This document shows positions 10,829 through 21,599 of a DNA stretch of 64,000 nucleotides, in pieces (the stretch's first letter is position 1; every line of letters begins with the position of its first letter). The position numbers and the translations under genes were made by a program. The stretch is taken from NCBI GenBank assembly GCA_010909165.1, contig VJWM01000025.1, positions 2,356,001 through 2,420,000 of the forward strand, written 5' to 3'. Source of the DNA: Anthoceros angustus (Eukaryota; Streptophyta; Anthocerotopsida; Anthocerotales; Anthocerotaceae). The notes beneath the pieces were generated by a model that searched no databases, had not been told where the DNA came from, and saw only the letters and a program-made list of their open reading frames with translations.

Positions 10829-11129
10829 GATCAATCCTACGTCGTGTAGCCCTTCCTCGTACAAGAAATTGAAATGAGCGCTGCATCTGGCTTGCAAATG
10901 GCCGCAAAAGTGCAAGAATCCATGGAAACACGACAGAGCAGCATCAAACAAGCAGGTTTCAAAAGTGAAGCCAGGGCGAACATGAAGCAAACTGAGGAAA
11001 CACTTCAGCAAACTAGAAACACTTCTTTGCCCTTTGAGCAATCCGCTGGAGATGGCAAGAAAGGCGCCTTGGACGCCAAGAAATGCTGCAGACGGGGCCC
11101 GTCGTTCCAAGAGAGGAGGGCTCTGAGTA
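10829..11129. promoter_or_regulatory. Short divergent promoter region (IRK-like / PPR 1)
   Basis: The receptor gene (-) and PPR gene 1 (+) start only about 300 bases apart, so leaders and both promoters must share this stretch or overlap the neighbouring gene. No clear TATA box is seen on either strand. Role inferred from arrangement only. Confidence 0.4.
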
Positions 11130-13193
11130 ATGCAGGCGCCTTCGGTGCCGGGGATGCTGGCCCCGCCCCGCCTGGGGCAGCATCCGCAATTGTTATTTCT
11201 GTCCGGGAGAAAGAAGGCGGTGGAGCGGGACCAGCTGCTGCCGAGCGAAGAGGCTGCGGTGAAGCGGATGGTGCAATCCGGGAGGCTGGAGGAGGCCGTG
11301 GAGCTGTACGAGCGGCTGAGGCAGGAGGGCGTGCATCCGAGCAGGCGCACCTTGCTCGCCATGCTCACGGCCTGCGGCAGGCTAGCGAACCTGGAACAGG
11401 GTAAGCGGGTGCACGCGGATCTGGCATTGCGCGGACGGGAGAAGGACCTGTTCGTGGCCACGGCGCTGGTGGACATGTATGCGAAATGCGGGAGCATGGC
11501 AGACGCGCAGCTCGCCTTCGACAGGCTCCGCAGCGCGACGTGGTGGCCTGGAACGCGTTGCTCGCAGGCTACGCCGGCCATGGCGGTGATGCGCCTGGCG
11601 CTCACCCTGTTCGCGCGGATGGAGGCGGAGGGAATGGCGCTGGACGACCGGTCCTTCGTCAGTGCTCTCAAGGCGGTCGGGAGCCTGGCGGACCAGGAGT
11701 CGCCCGCGCCGGTCGGCGGCCGGAGCGTGAAGCTGGACTCTCTGGCCCTGGCCAAGGAGATGCACGCTCGAGCTGCGCTGAAAGGCTTGGCGTCGGACGC
11801 CTTCGTTGCGAGCACTCTGGTGAGTGTGTACGCCAAGTGCGGGAGCCTGGCGGACGCGGAGCTGGTGTTCGGTAGACTGGAGCGCAACGTGGCTGTTGTT
11901 GCCTGGAACGCGCTGCTTGCAGGATACGCGAATCAGGAGGAAGGAGGCAAGGCCGTGGAGCTCTACGATCGCGTGGTGAAGGAAGGCTTGCGGCCGGACG
12001 ATCGGACATTCGTGAGCGTGATCCAGGCGTGCGGGATCCTGGCGGACAGGGAGGGAGATGAGATTGTGAAGGTGGAGGCGCTGCGCAAGGGGAAGGCCGT
12101 GCATGCGGAAGCTGCCGCGATGGGGCACGGGAAGGATGTGTTTGTCGGGAGCACGCTGGTGAGCATGTATTGCAAGTGCGGGAGCACCGGGGATGCGCAG
12201 CGAGTGCTGGATGAGCTCTCGGCGCGGAACGTGGTGTCCTGGAACGCGATGCTGGCGGGGTATACGCAGCAGGGGCAGAGCGACAGGGCTTTGCGGCTGT
12301 ACAAGCGGATGCGGGAGGAGGATGCCGGCGTATCGCCGGATGAGACCACGTTTGTGTGCGTCTTGAAGGCTTGCAGCGATGTCGGAGATTTGGATACCTG
12401 CACGCGCATGGAGCGGGAGATTGTGGAATGCAGGTGTGACAGGGATCCTGCCGTGGCCAACACTCTGATTCACGCTTACGGCAAGTGCGGGAGCATGGCG
12501 GACGCGTGTAGGGTTTTGGACGCTCTTGCTCGGCCGGATGTGGTGGCATGGAATGCGCTGATGGCGGGGTACGCGCTGCAGGGGGACTGGGAGTCGAGCC
12601 TGCGCAGCTTTGTGGAGATGGAGCGGGTGGGCGTGGAGGCAGATGGAGTCACGTTGGTTGCTCTTCTGTGCGCGTGTAGCCATGCGGGGTTTGTGGACAA
12701 GGGGCTGGACCACTTCAGTGTGATGACGCGGGAGAAGGGCATCGCCGCTACCGTCCATCACTATTCCTGCCTGGTGGATCTGCTGGGCCGCGCGGGCCTT
12801 TTGAGTGAGGCGGAAGAAGTGGCAGAAAGGATGCCCGTGCAGCCCGATGCCGCAGTTTGGCTCTCTTTGCTGGGGGCGTGCCGGAAGCACGGTAATGTGC
12901 AGATTGGAAGGCGCGCGTTCGAGCGCTGCGTGAAATTGCGGGCTGAGCAGAGCGCAGCTTACATGCTGATGTCGGATATTTATGCTCAAGCGGACATGTG
13001 GGATTGTGCCAGCCAGATAGATGAGTTGAGATGGAAGGCGGGTGCTTGGAAGCAGCCTGGGCAGAGCTGGATTCGGCATCGCCAGCAGCTGCACATGTTT
13101 CTTGTGCAAGATCACAAGCATGAGCAACGGGAACGGGTCTATGAAATGCTGGCGGTGTTGAATTCTCAACTTGCTTGGAGGCACAACAGGTAA
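11130..13193 (+). CDS. PLS-class pentatricopeptide protein with E domain (PPR 1)
   Basis: A 687-aa intronless PPR protein, presumably an organellar RNA-binding or editing factor. Repeats start near residue 45 and show the usual signatures, for example SVYAKCGSLADAELVF and VVSWNAMLAGYTQQGQ. The end is an E1/E2 region (PGQSWIRHRQQLHMFLVQD) that stops before E+ and DYW domains, so it would need a partner deaminase if it edits. Two repeat units carry an extra ~16 residues before the helix KGKxxHA (around GGRSVKLDSLALAKEMHA and IVKVEALRKGKAVHA). From about 11531 to 11602 the reading frame is shifted: the PPR-like reading (DVVAWNALLAGYAGHGG) lies in another frame, with an apparent one-base loss at the start and one-base gain at the end. 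The overall frame survives. The N-terminus is not a clear targeting peptide. Confidence 0.88.
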   Translation: MQAPSVPGMLAPPRLGQHPQLLFLSGRKKAVERDQLLPSEEAAVKRMVQSGRLEEAVELYERLRQEGVHPSRRTLLAMLTACGRLANLEQGKRVHADLALRGREKDLFVATALVDMYAKCGSMADAQLAFDRLRSATWWPGTRCSQATPAMAVMRLALTLFARMEAEGMALDDRSFVSALKAVGSLADQESPAPVGGRSVKLDSLALAKEMHARAALKGLASDAFVASTLVSVYAKCGSLADAELVFGRLERNVAVVAWNALLAGYANQEEGGKAVELYDRVVKEGLRPDDRTFVSVIQACGILADREGDEIVKVEALRKGKAVHAEAAAMGHGKDVFVGSTLVSMYCKCGSTGDAQRVLDELSARNVVSWNAMLAGYTQQGQSDRALRLYKRMREEDAGVSPDETTFVCVLKACSDVGDLDTCTRMEREIVECRCDRDPAVANTLIHAYGKCGSMADACRVLDALARPDVVAWNALMAGYALQGDWESSLRSFVEMERVGVEADGVTLVALLCACSHAGFVDKGLDHFSVMTREKGIAATVHHYSCLVDLLGRAGLLSEAEEVAERMPVQPDAAVWLSLLGACRKHGNVQIGRRAFERCVKLRAEQSAAYMLMSDIYAQADMWDCASQIDELRWKAGAWKQPGQSWIRHRQQLHMFLVQDHKHEQRERVYEMLAVLNSQLAWRHNR

Positions 13194-13467
13194 CTTCTGG
13201 TATCAGCCAGAGCCAATTTGTAAATTAAGAGCCACTTTGTAAATACCACCTATGTACAGCCACTTCATCTTTCTAGGTGACACATCAATCTAAAAGACGG
13301 GGAAGTGGGGATGAGATGGGGGCCAGCTACAACTGTGGCTGACCTGGGGTAGTCTGCAGAACTACGCTTTTATAATTACAAAGAGGTATGTATGTACGTG
13401 AGGAAGAGTGAAATCGCAAAACAAGGTCCCTACCGACCTAGATAGAAAGGAGGGTGCCCGAGTGCAG

Positions 13468-15782
13468 TCAGTAGGTGAGCAGAATCCATCCCATGCTCCA
13501 ACCAAGGAGCAGCCCAGCGCCTGCCAGGCTGAGGCCTAGAGCAAAGGCTAGCCCCACAGTGCAACCCCTGGTGAGGTGAGAACCGACTGACCTGGACCCA
13601 GAACCCTTAGTAGTAGTATCATGCCAGACTCCGGAGAAGTGATGCTGCATTTGTCTCTTGGCCAGTGTCTTGCCCATATTCCTGCACCGGCTGTTAGACA
13701 GTCGCTCCACCGCATTGAATGGGTTGAAGATGCTCTTCTGCACCCATTGGGCATTATCTCTGGCATATATTCTCAGACAGAAATTCTCCGCTTCTAGAAC
13801 AGTGGCCCAGTGTCTATATGTGAGGGACAGTGATGCCTCCCTGAAGAACATGTGCAAGAGTTGCTCTTTCTCTTGGGAAGCTTGCTCAGCAGCCTTCCCA
13901 GCAGCCATTTCGGCTTTTCTTGCAACCTTTTCAGCCTCCTCTGCTTTCCTGGCCGCCTTTTCAGCCTCTCTCGCTCGAGTCTGTGAATGACACAGAGCTT
14001 GACCGAGGAGCTCTGATCCACTCACAGTGACAACATTGGGCCCACCACCTTGCCAACTCGTGTTCCTGTTGTCAGTAGAGCTGCACAACCCAGGAGCGCT
14101 GAGGAATCAGAACCAAGATCACAACTTGCCCCTTCCAGCAATTTTGAACACGAGACGAGCAGAATTAGGGAGCGCTCACCTGGTGGTCTCATGAGCTTGG
14201 GAAACCGAATCAACTTTCAGAGAAGGTATGGTTAGCAGCTGCGAGGTTGTTCTAGAGCAACTGGGGACTGCCATGGGAGCAGATGTACCCAAGACGGAGA
14301 GTGACGATGGCAGTCCCAAGTTTTCCAGACGTGAGGGCTCCTGTCCTTGGAGAAGCGAAGCCAGCAATTTCCCGTCAACAGAGCGGGACAGATCCCTCTG
14401 CACATTCGACTTATTACCTAGCTGGCAGGTTTCCAAAGATCCCTTTATCCTGTAAGTGTTGAGAGGGGTCGGAAGGTCACAGTTTTCCATATGTTCTCCT
14501 GCCCTCTGAGCCACAAGCGCAGCCAACTCATCCCTACCAGCTGTTCGCCAGGACTGACGGCGGAGTCGCAACTCTGGAGCGCCGCCATCTCCAGTCACAG
14601 CTGAAGACGAACGGGTCTCTGCCTTCGAAACCGTTCCCACCTGTAATATTTCTCCCACCATCAGAGATTCATCAGTGGATGATGCTGTTCCACACTGCAT
14701 AAAATGCGTAGGATCCTTCCAGTCGTTTTCAGAAAATCTATTTTCTTCACCCTCCTGTCCATCACGCTCTTCTCCATCAGCGCTCTCCACTTCCTGACCC
14801 TGTGCTCCTGGAAGAGGTTTACACTTGGGCAGCGGGTCCACCACTAGCTGCCACTCAAGCTCAAGATTCGTAGTAGCACCGAACTCCTCGTCCACGTAAC
14901 CAGCGTTGCCTTCGGCCGAACCACGCAGCCCCGGGCCCTGCTTCGGGGGCTTGGAGTTCTCATCGTACACGAAGTACTCCGATCCAGCACTTATGTACTC
15001 GGACTGGAACTCGGTACCTGCGCAAGCCCCGAGCGGCCACTCCATATCCAACTTGGACTCCGTGGAACAGTGACTGCCGAACGGCATCCAGTAGTTGCTC
15101 GACAAAGACTGACCAGGTTCCTCCACTTTCCTCACGGCATCCGCATCTGCTGCAATCTCACCAGAAGGACTAGCCAACGCCTTCTGTGCTCGAACCACAT
15201 CCTCCTGTGCCTCCAGCATATACTGCCGACTCAAAGAGCCCCGCCGCCAAGCAGCACGCGCATCCGCCGCAGCCATGGAATGATAAGCTTCCGGACCGCT
15301 CCCAAACTCCCTGCAACAACCGTGCAAACCAAGTCACACACCCGCGCAGACGCAAGCGAGACCGCAACCAGATGAGATCCGAAAGCCTACAAACCAGAAC
15401 CAAGCACGGCACTTCCTAGCCGAACCGAAGGCAGGTGCGAATCCGAACACCGCGCTCAGAAAGCAATGCAAGAAAGCACCGAACGGACTCACCTCCCGTG
15501 CACAACAGACGGCTGCGCCAATTCACACCCTGCAACAGCAACAACGCCGACTCCAACGTAGGCCAGAAATGCGCGCGCAAAGCGCGCCAACCCGGACGCC
15601 GGCTGCAGAGCCTGGCGCTCGCAATTCCCCGCCTGAGGCGGCGCGGCGAGCGCGGTGCCGAGGACGGCAGAGGGGGAAGAGGACTGATCCCCCGGGCGAT
15701 GCGCCCGCGCCGCCCGGCCGCACGCGCCGCCGGGCCTGGCCACAGGCAGCAGCCGCAGGGCCGCCCTCACGGCATCCACCAT
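13468..15782 (-). CDS. Three-exon plant protein of unknown function with coiled coil and C-terminal anchor
   Basis: Exons on the minus strand are 15782-15493, 15310-14180 and 14098-13468, with GT-AG borders and matching phases, giving 683 aa. Residues about 70-90 (FARAFLAYVGVGVVAVAGCE) look like a membrane segment or signal anchor. The middle is acidic and low in predicted structure. The last exon has an Ala/Glu/Lys coiled coil (AREAEKAARKAEEAEKVARK), then FFREASLSLTYRHW, and ends in a hydrophobic hairpin-like tail (GLAFALGLSLAGAGLLLGW) four to eight residues before the stop. I do not recognise the family. A tail-anchored or two-span membrane protein is the simplest reading. The choice of start at 15782 is tentative, since the frame is open further upstream in GC-rich DNA. 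Confidence 0.65.
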
Positions 15783-16539
15783 CGCTGCGGGCTCACCATG
15801 CAGCTCGCTCGCTCGTCCTCCGCGTCCGCCTGCTGCTGTGTCTGCCGCGGCGACGCTCCCACGCTCCTTGCGAGCGTGGCGTGGCGTGGCGTGCCCTCCA
15901 CGGGCGAGACGGGCGAGACGCGCGAGGCGAGGCAAAGGCAAAGGCAAGGCAACCGAGGCGGGAGAAGACGGAGCCGTGCCCGGTCCTTGCTGCAGTCCAG
16001 CTCAGCCTCTCAGGCTCAGCCGTGCCGAAAGGGTCGGAGAGACAGGTAGCCGGACCCGAGCCGCTCCTTATCCTCCACTCCCCTGCAGGCCTTCAAGCCG
16101 GGCCGCTGCCGGGGATCTTTTTCCACTGCAGATCCATCCCCCGCTGTCGCCTTCCTGCACGCCCTTTTAACCAAGCTCACATCAGGCTTACCAGCAAGTA
16201 GGTGTGTAAGAGCAAGTTCAACATAAGCACGTAGCAGCAGATTCCGTTCGCCATTTAAATTATTAAATTATTTATTCTTGTCACACATCGGAACTGAATG
16301 GTGGTCGCAAAACAGGGCTTCGGTTGGCCGGAGATTGTCACGATCCGGGAGCACGGCACCTTCACATCTGGGGGAAGCAAAGGGTTGGCTTTCCGGGATC
16401 CGGGATGAGGAAGAACAAGTGTGTAGCAACAGCTTCGTCCAGACGGCCGGGGCAAGCTTCCACTGGCAGTAGTAACCTGGGATGGAAACTGCAAGGAAGA
16501 TGTTAGGGCACGCGGAGTGGTACTAACTGGAGTCCGTCT
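15783..16539. other. GC-rich upstream region and spacer
   Basis: The first ~300 bases are GC-rich and include a purine-rich aggcaaaggcaaaggcaagg tract. They probably form the promoter and leader of the minus-strand three-exon gene. The remainder leads into the plus-strand gene at about 16.5 kb. Open frames here look like GC-bias artefacts. Confidence 0.4.
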
Positions 16540-16548
16540 TTGGAATGC

Positions 16549-17955
16549 AGATGGAGGAGACAGATTTTGCAAAGCTTCAGGGAGAAGCCTCCGTGGCCGC
16601 AGAACAAGAGCAATCAGGAGTTGGACTTGCCGGTGAGGAAATCTGGAAGGGATTATCAGGCAGTGAGATATTCTGAAGCTTCTGAAGAGCGGTTTCTTGA
16701 GCTCATGAAGAGGACGGCGGTGGAGGCGGAGGTTCCCGCTGAGCCGGAAGTGCTCGGTTCTGCCGCACCGCTCCCGCCTGCGTGGCGGGAGCGGGAGCGG
16801 GAGCGGGAGCGGGAGCGGGGTTGGAACTGCTTGCCGATTAAACAGGAAGGGATTTTTCCTGATGCGCGGGAGTTGCAAGATTTGGAATTTGAAGAGCTGG
16901 ATAGACGGGCCTCAGAAGTTTTGAAGAAGAGGTGTGGTATACGGATGTGACGTTGCCGCGTGTTTTGAGGCTATGGTGAAGCGCAAGGCGATTAACCGGA
17001 CGGATGGATCGTGTTTGTTGTTGTAGAGTAGTGTGCAGGTTCTTCAGGGAAGCACGTTTGCGTATTTGAATACAGGACGGCGGGATGTTGATGTCAAGGG
17101 AATGCGTAAGAGGTCAGCTCAGCCTCCTGCTGCTCCTGCTGCTGAGAGAGCGGGGCAGGAGGAGGACGATATGGCGGCTACTGCTTTGAGTGCTGCCATG
17201 AATTTTCTCGTCCACAGTGTCCAAGATGGAGCATTCTTGGATGAGTGGCTCGTTTCAGGGACAATTGCCGAGCACAATGTGTGGAATCAGCCAATGCAAG
17301 TGTCGAGTGTTGGTGCATCTCCGAAAACAGCCAGCGATGCCTCCATCGCGCACAAAGATGCGTATGGAAGATGGACCAGGGCTTCTTGTGCCAGTGGCAT
17401 TACCTTCCTCCGGAACTGTACCACAGACTCCGCACTGGTTCCTTGCCAAGCGCATGGCCATTCCAGGACAAGCAAGGCAGTGACCTCCAGCCCCGAAGTT
17501 GCTACCTCTTCTGTGGTTGCGGCGGACAACTATTACCCTGTGTCGGATAATCCATTATCTCCTGCCGTGGACAACTTAATTTTCCAGGTACGTTCAGGAT
17601 GTTTTCTTCCCCACACAACAAAACAACTTAACTCTCAAGATGCATAACACTACACACAACATTTTTATTCCAGGTGATCCACGAGTGGCTATCACCAAAT
17701 GACCAGGAAGATCTTACTCGACGAGGGAGACAAGGCAACTTAGGCAAGGGTGAAACCTATGTCCACGAGGAGCCTAGTTCCACATCTACTTTTGCAGCGG
17801 CTGGCCATCCCAAGAAAACACGGGACGATGTACTGACATCATCACTTCCCTCAAGATCCTGGACTTTAGACGAGTTACCCTTGAAAACCTCATATGACCA
17901 ACCACCAGATCTGGATACGGTGAACTACCTAGACGACATTGAAACATTGAAATAA
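16549..17955 (+). CDS. Unrecognised multi-exon gene, boundaries uncertain
   Basis: A plus-strand series of open segments looks like one gene. A start at 16549 (MEETDFAKLQGEAS) or slightly upstream leads into a Glu/Arg-rich stretch with a (GAGCGG)n run at about 16789-16818. A segment from about 17037, after a good acceptor (gtgcag), runs open to 17580 (GAFLDEWLVSGTIAEHNVW). A clean intron, gtacgt to ccag at about 17588-17674, joins it to the last exon (VIHEWLSPNDQEDL), with the stop at 17953-17955. The link between the first two segments could not be settled: reading phases disagree for the obvious donors. No domain is recognised. In another frame, 17300-17400 encodes a Cys/His cluster, but that frame is not continuous with the rest. 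Confidence 0.4.
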
Positions 17956-18149
17956 GAGCCCGATCGGTAGAGATTCTCTGGGACTTCTGGTCTGGCACCG
18001 AGTTCCAACACCAACAAGGACTACGTTATCTCAGTGAGCCTGAAGCTTGGCAAGGTTTGATCAGAATTTGGCGTCTGATCCTTCCTTCACCAAGAATATA
18101 CTTCACAAAGGTTTAATCAGCGAGTGGTCGTCACGCTATACTATCATTC

Positions 18150-18887
18150 TCACAGCTCTTTCGAATCAGCAGCGAAATCATCGAAGTTGGGGACCTTGTC
18201 ATTCCCAGCTCCTCTGCCGCTTGCTGGCGGGCCATCCTCGCCGAAACGACTTCTTCGGAACCCTTCCGAGGGTCTCCGCGGCCAAGCACGCATATCCTCA
18301 CTAAAGCCGGCAATGCGTCCGGCAAACTCCTGCGCAGCCTCCTCCGCGGCATGCAGCACATCATCCAAGCTGCCGAGAAAGGACCTGTGCATGACATCCC
18401 TCGTACCGTCGGAGCACCAGGACGACCATTGCTGATCCTGCACACTGCGATTCATCCTGCTCCCGTCTAACATCTCGCTTGGCACGTCTCCTTCACTGTA
18501 CTCCGTCCTCGAATCCAGAACCTCAGCGGGCCTGCAAAAACCACATCCCAAACGCTCTCAGTGGCCATGACCAACGTGAAACCCTAATCCAGTCCCCGTC
18601 CACCAACATGGACACGGCTCTGCTCTGATCCCTTCCCCTGTCCGATCCAAACCAAAAGCACAATGCACAGCTTGAAAGCAAGGACGGGAGAGAAAGCACC
18701 TGCCGCCGCACTGCCTCAACTTCTGCACGGTCTTTTCACATCGTCGCACCGCTTGCTCGGTAATTTCGTCCACATGCGTCGAGCAGTGATACTTGCGGAC
18801 CGTGGTATACATGCAATTCGCATCCCGCTCCATCGCGCCCCCATCCGCCTTGCTGCTCCATGCTTGATCTCCATCCAATGTCACCAT
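18150..18887 (-). CDS. Mal d 1-associated / HAX1-like protein
   Basis: Two exons, 18887-18700 and 18531-18150, join in phase (AG|G) to give 189 aa. The segment VRRCEKTVQKLRQCGGR followed by PAEVLDSRTE closely fits the plant family annotated as Mal d 1-associated proteins (CEKTEQ..LRDCVGRPSE in the family), which resembles animal HAX1. Downstream, FLGSLDDVLHAAEEAAQEF matches the family's helical region. Its biochemical role is not established. The first ATG in frame after a conserved-looking leader is at 18887. It is convergent with the unrecognised gene ending at 17955, with under 200 bases between stops. Confidence 0.75.
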
Positions 18888-19423
18888 CGTTCTGCTGCTC
18901 GCCAACTTGCGTCAATTCACGCTCGTCTATGGTTAACCTTCTCGAGGGGTGGAATCTCGTTCACTGTAAAAACCCTGCAAGCCCTCTCCTCCGAGATCAC
19001 CATCTCGGACACGGCATTCCCTCAAAAATGTCTGCCTACTACCTAGCAGTGCTACTTGATGACACGTGGATGCCAAGCAACCCTAGAACGCCAGGTTCCA
19101 AGGTTCCAAGGAGACACAAGCAGAGTTCCTGCTGCAACATCTGGTGATGTTGGTCCACCGTCGACACAGTGCAATTTGGTGACATTGTGAGGCCAGATTT
19201 CGTATGGTCGGGGTTGTAAAAGACGTTGCACTGAAGCAACGAATTTGTTGTTCGAACCAGCCTCTTGGGTACAGAGCACCACGGGGCCTGCGGCAGACTG
19301 CTCGGAAACCAGGCTGCTGGTCTGTTGCCAAACGCTGCTGGTGTGCAGCGTAAACTCAACTGCGAGCTGGGATTCAGAGGTGGAGGGGCTACAGACCGGT
19401 GATTCTTGAGCGTTGCCGGAGTA
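18888..19423. other. Intergenic DNA
   Basis: This contains the promoter of the HAX1-like gene on the minus strand. Open frames at 19039-19359 overlap in three frames with no domain. No gene supported. Confidence 0.4.
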
Positions 19424-20530
19424 TGCTGTTCCTTACCGCTTCACTGATGTGGTACGAGGTTTCAAGCTCTGAACGGCGGCTGCAGGGATCATGTCCTGAT
19501 GTAAACGGCGTTGAGGCTGAAATGATCCGTGGTGGACAGGGCCAGGAGGCACCGTCAGGAAGAGAGGGGACGGTGTGGTGGGTCTGGACAAGTTCAACAA
19601 CTGTTATGATCCCTCGCTGAGAGAGCCAGGCAAGAGCACCTGAGAAAGGATGGGGTGTTTGCGATCCACGGTGAAATTAATGATGCAGAGCTTCTGAAGA
19701 AGTTGTTTGAGCTGGTTCCGTTCACGCATGTGATGCATCTGGCAGCTCAGGCAGGTGTGAGGTATGCTATGGAGAACCCCAAGTCGTATGTGCACAGGAA
19801 CATTGCGGGCCTCACCACCTTGTTTGAAGCCAGCAAGTCGGCAAACCCCCAGCCAGCTATCGTGTGGGCGTCGTCTGGTACCGTTTATGGTCTCAACCCC
19901 AAGGTCCCCTTCTCGGAGGTCTATCGCGCGGACCAGCCAGCCAGTTTGCATGCCAAGAAAGCTGAGGAGGAGATAGCGCATACATGCAACCACATCTACG
20001 GTCTCTCAATAACGGACTGCCCTTCTTTACGGTGTATGGGCCTTGGGGCCGTCCTGATATGGCATACTTCTCGGTCACGAAGGATACTCTGCGTGGCACT
20101 CCCGTCTCGATCTACGAAGGGTAAGGGAAGAGGGACCTGGCACGGGACTTCACCTGCATTGATGACGTTTTCAAGGGGTGTATTGCCTCTTTGCAGACAG
20201 CGGAGAAAAGTACAGGATCCGGTGGGAAGAAGAAGGGAGCAGCTCGGTTCCGAACATTCAACCTGGGCAACACCTCGCCTGTGACTGTGAAGGACCTCGA
20301 TCAGCATTCTTGAGAAGCATCTGAAGCTGGAGGCGAAGAAGCAGATTATCAAAATGCCCAGAAATGGTGAGGTTCCATTTACGCATGCAAACATCGCCCT
20401 GGCCAGAGATCAACTCCACTACAGGCCGACCACAGGCCCAAAGACAGGCCTGAAGAAGTTTGCGAACTGGTTCAAAGACTACTACGGGGAGAACGGACTT
20501 GGACCACGTGGTAGCAGGAAAACAATATGA
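19424..20530 (+). pseudogene. UDP-glucuronate 4-epimerase (GAE) pseudogene
   Basis: The reading matches plant GAE, a Golgi NAD-dependent epimerase that makes UDP-galacturonate for pectin. Blocks recognised in order are DGVVGLDKFNNCYDPSL, PFTHVMHLAAQAGVRYAMEN, IVWASSGTVYGLNPKVPFSE, EEEIAHTCNHIYGLSIT, an FTVYGPWGRPDMAYF block in a second frame, TAEKSTGSGGKK, NLGNTSPV and MPRNGEVPFTHANIALA. At least three frame changes and an in-frame stop interrupt them. The N-terminal membrane anchor and the first Rossmann motif are not recognisable, and the catalytic Y-x3-K region is damaged (the Tyr position reads SLHAKKAEEE). No introns are seen; GAE genes in plants are typically single-exon, so this need not be a retrocopy. 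Confidence 0.85.
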
Positions 20531-21273
20531 GCGTCTGCTAGTTGTATCTCTGTTTGTAGGCACAATTGTAGTCTGAAATGTTTCTCATCTTGGGACCTGA
20601 AAACTTAGCCCAGCTGCCCTAGGTCAGTGTTCTGCGAGACGTGATTGCATCCAGTCTGGTGGTAGCGAGATAACGTATTGGGGTGCTGAGGGACAGGATT
20701 CAACCTGCTTTCGGGAGCTTGGAAATAGTGGAGGCAGAACACATAGGTGAGAGGTGGGATTGCTTCTTAGGAAGATGTGAGGGTAATCATCTGTTGATAA
20801 AGAAGGACCTGTAGCTCTTGTGCACTCTGCTTTGGCATGTGGGTCTGAGTGAGTTCCATTGCGACAGTTCGTATTTCGTGGAAGATGTAATTTGTTAACC
20901 ATTTTTGCGTTTTAGCTTTGCCAAGCCAATAACTCACTGGCCTTTCTGATGTGTTCTGCTTGATTTGAAGTTGCAAGGTTGGCTGTGCACAGTTACTTCG
21001 AGCTCCATTGGGATCCCATCAGCTTCGACTCAGCGGTAGCTGCAAGAGAGATGGTTGTTGATTATGTAGGGATTCTCTGTGTCCCTACATCAGTTTGGAA
21101 GGAGATGCACAGGAAGGGCTCGATCGGGAGGCTCTCGATCTGTACAAGTCGATGCAAGAGGATAGGCAGGATTCTGGCATCTTTTACTCTTTTGCAAATC
21201 AAGCCTATAGAATTAGCTCTTCAACACATTCTAAATTGAAGTGCTAGTCCAATATCCTGGTTCTAATATCCCG
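20531..21273. other. Intergenic DNA
   Basis: Only short frames without domains. It lies between the epimerase pseudogene and copia-like DNA. Confidence 0.4.
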
Positions 21274-21332
21274 CAGCATAGCATCAATACCATCAAATCA
21301 GAACAGCATAGCATCAATACCATCAAATCAGA
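21274..21332. repeat. 30-bp direct duplication
   Basis: The sequence cagcatagcatcaataccat, continuing with caaatcaga, occurs twice in tandem at 21274 and 21304. A second short direct repeat (tatgaacttatttagaccta) occurs twice at about 21527-21566. Both lie just before the copia fragment. Confidence 0.85.
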
Positions 21333-21599
21333 TATAAAACAAATTCAAACTTTTACTGAAGATAGATTTGTCTTATTAACTAAAAAAATTATTATCTTAG
21401 TAATGCTATTGATAAATTAAATCTTACAGTCTCCTCTCCCTTCAACAATAACTTTCCGTAGCTGTTAGTTGACGAGTTTGTAGAATCTGGTTTTGATGAA
21501 GATGTAGGAAATTCAGTATACAGTATATGAACTTATTTAGACCTATATGAACTTATTTAGACCTACACGTGCACGATCTAGCCCTGCCCTCTAAATTCA

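Noticed and set aside
11382-13184. A 600-codon open frame antisense to PPR 1, and the 353-codon upstream extension of the receptor frame to 11887
   Set aside because: Both lie antisense to a convincing PPR protein. High GC at third positions keeps the opposite strand free of stops. Neither has domains, and the receptor has its own signal peptide at 10828.
17300-17400. Cys/His cluster reminiscent of a WRC zinc finger
   Set aside because: The spacing does not fit WRC, the frame is not continuous with the neighbouring exons, and no QLQ domain is nearby.
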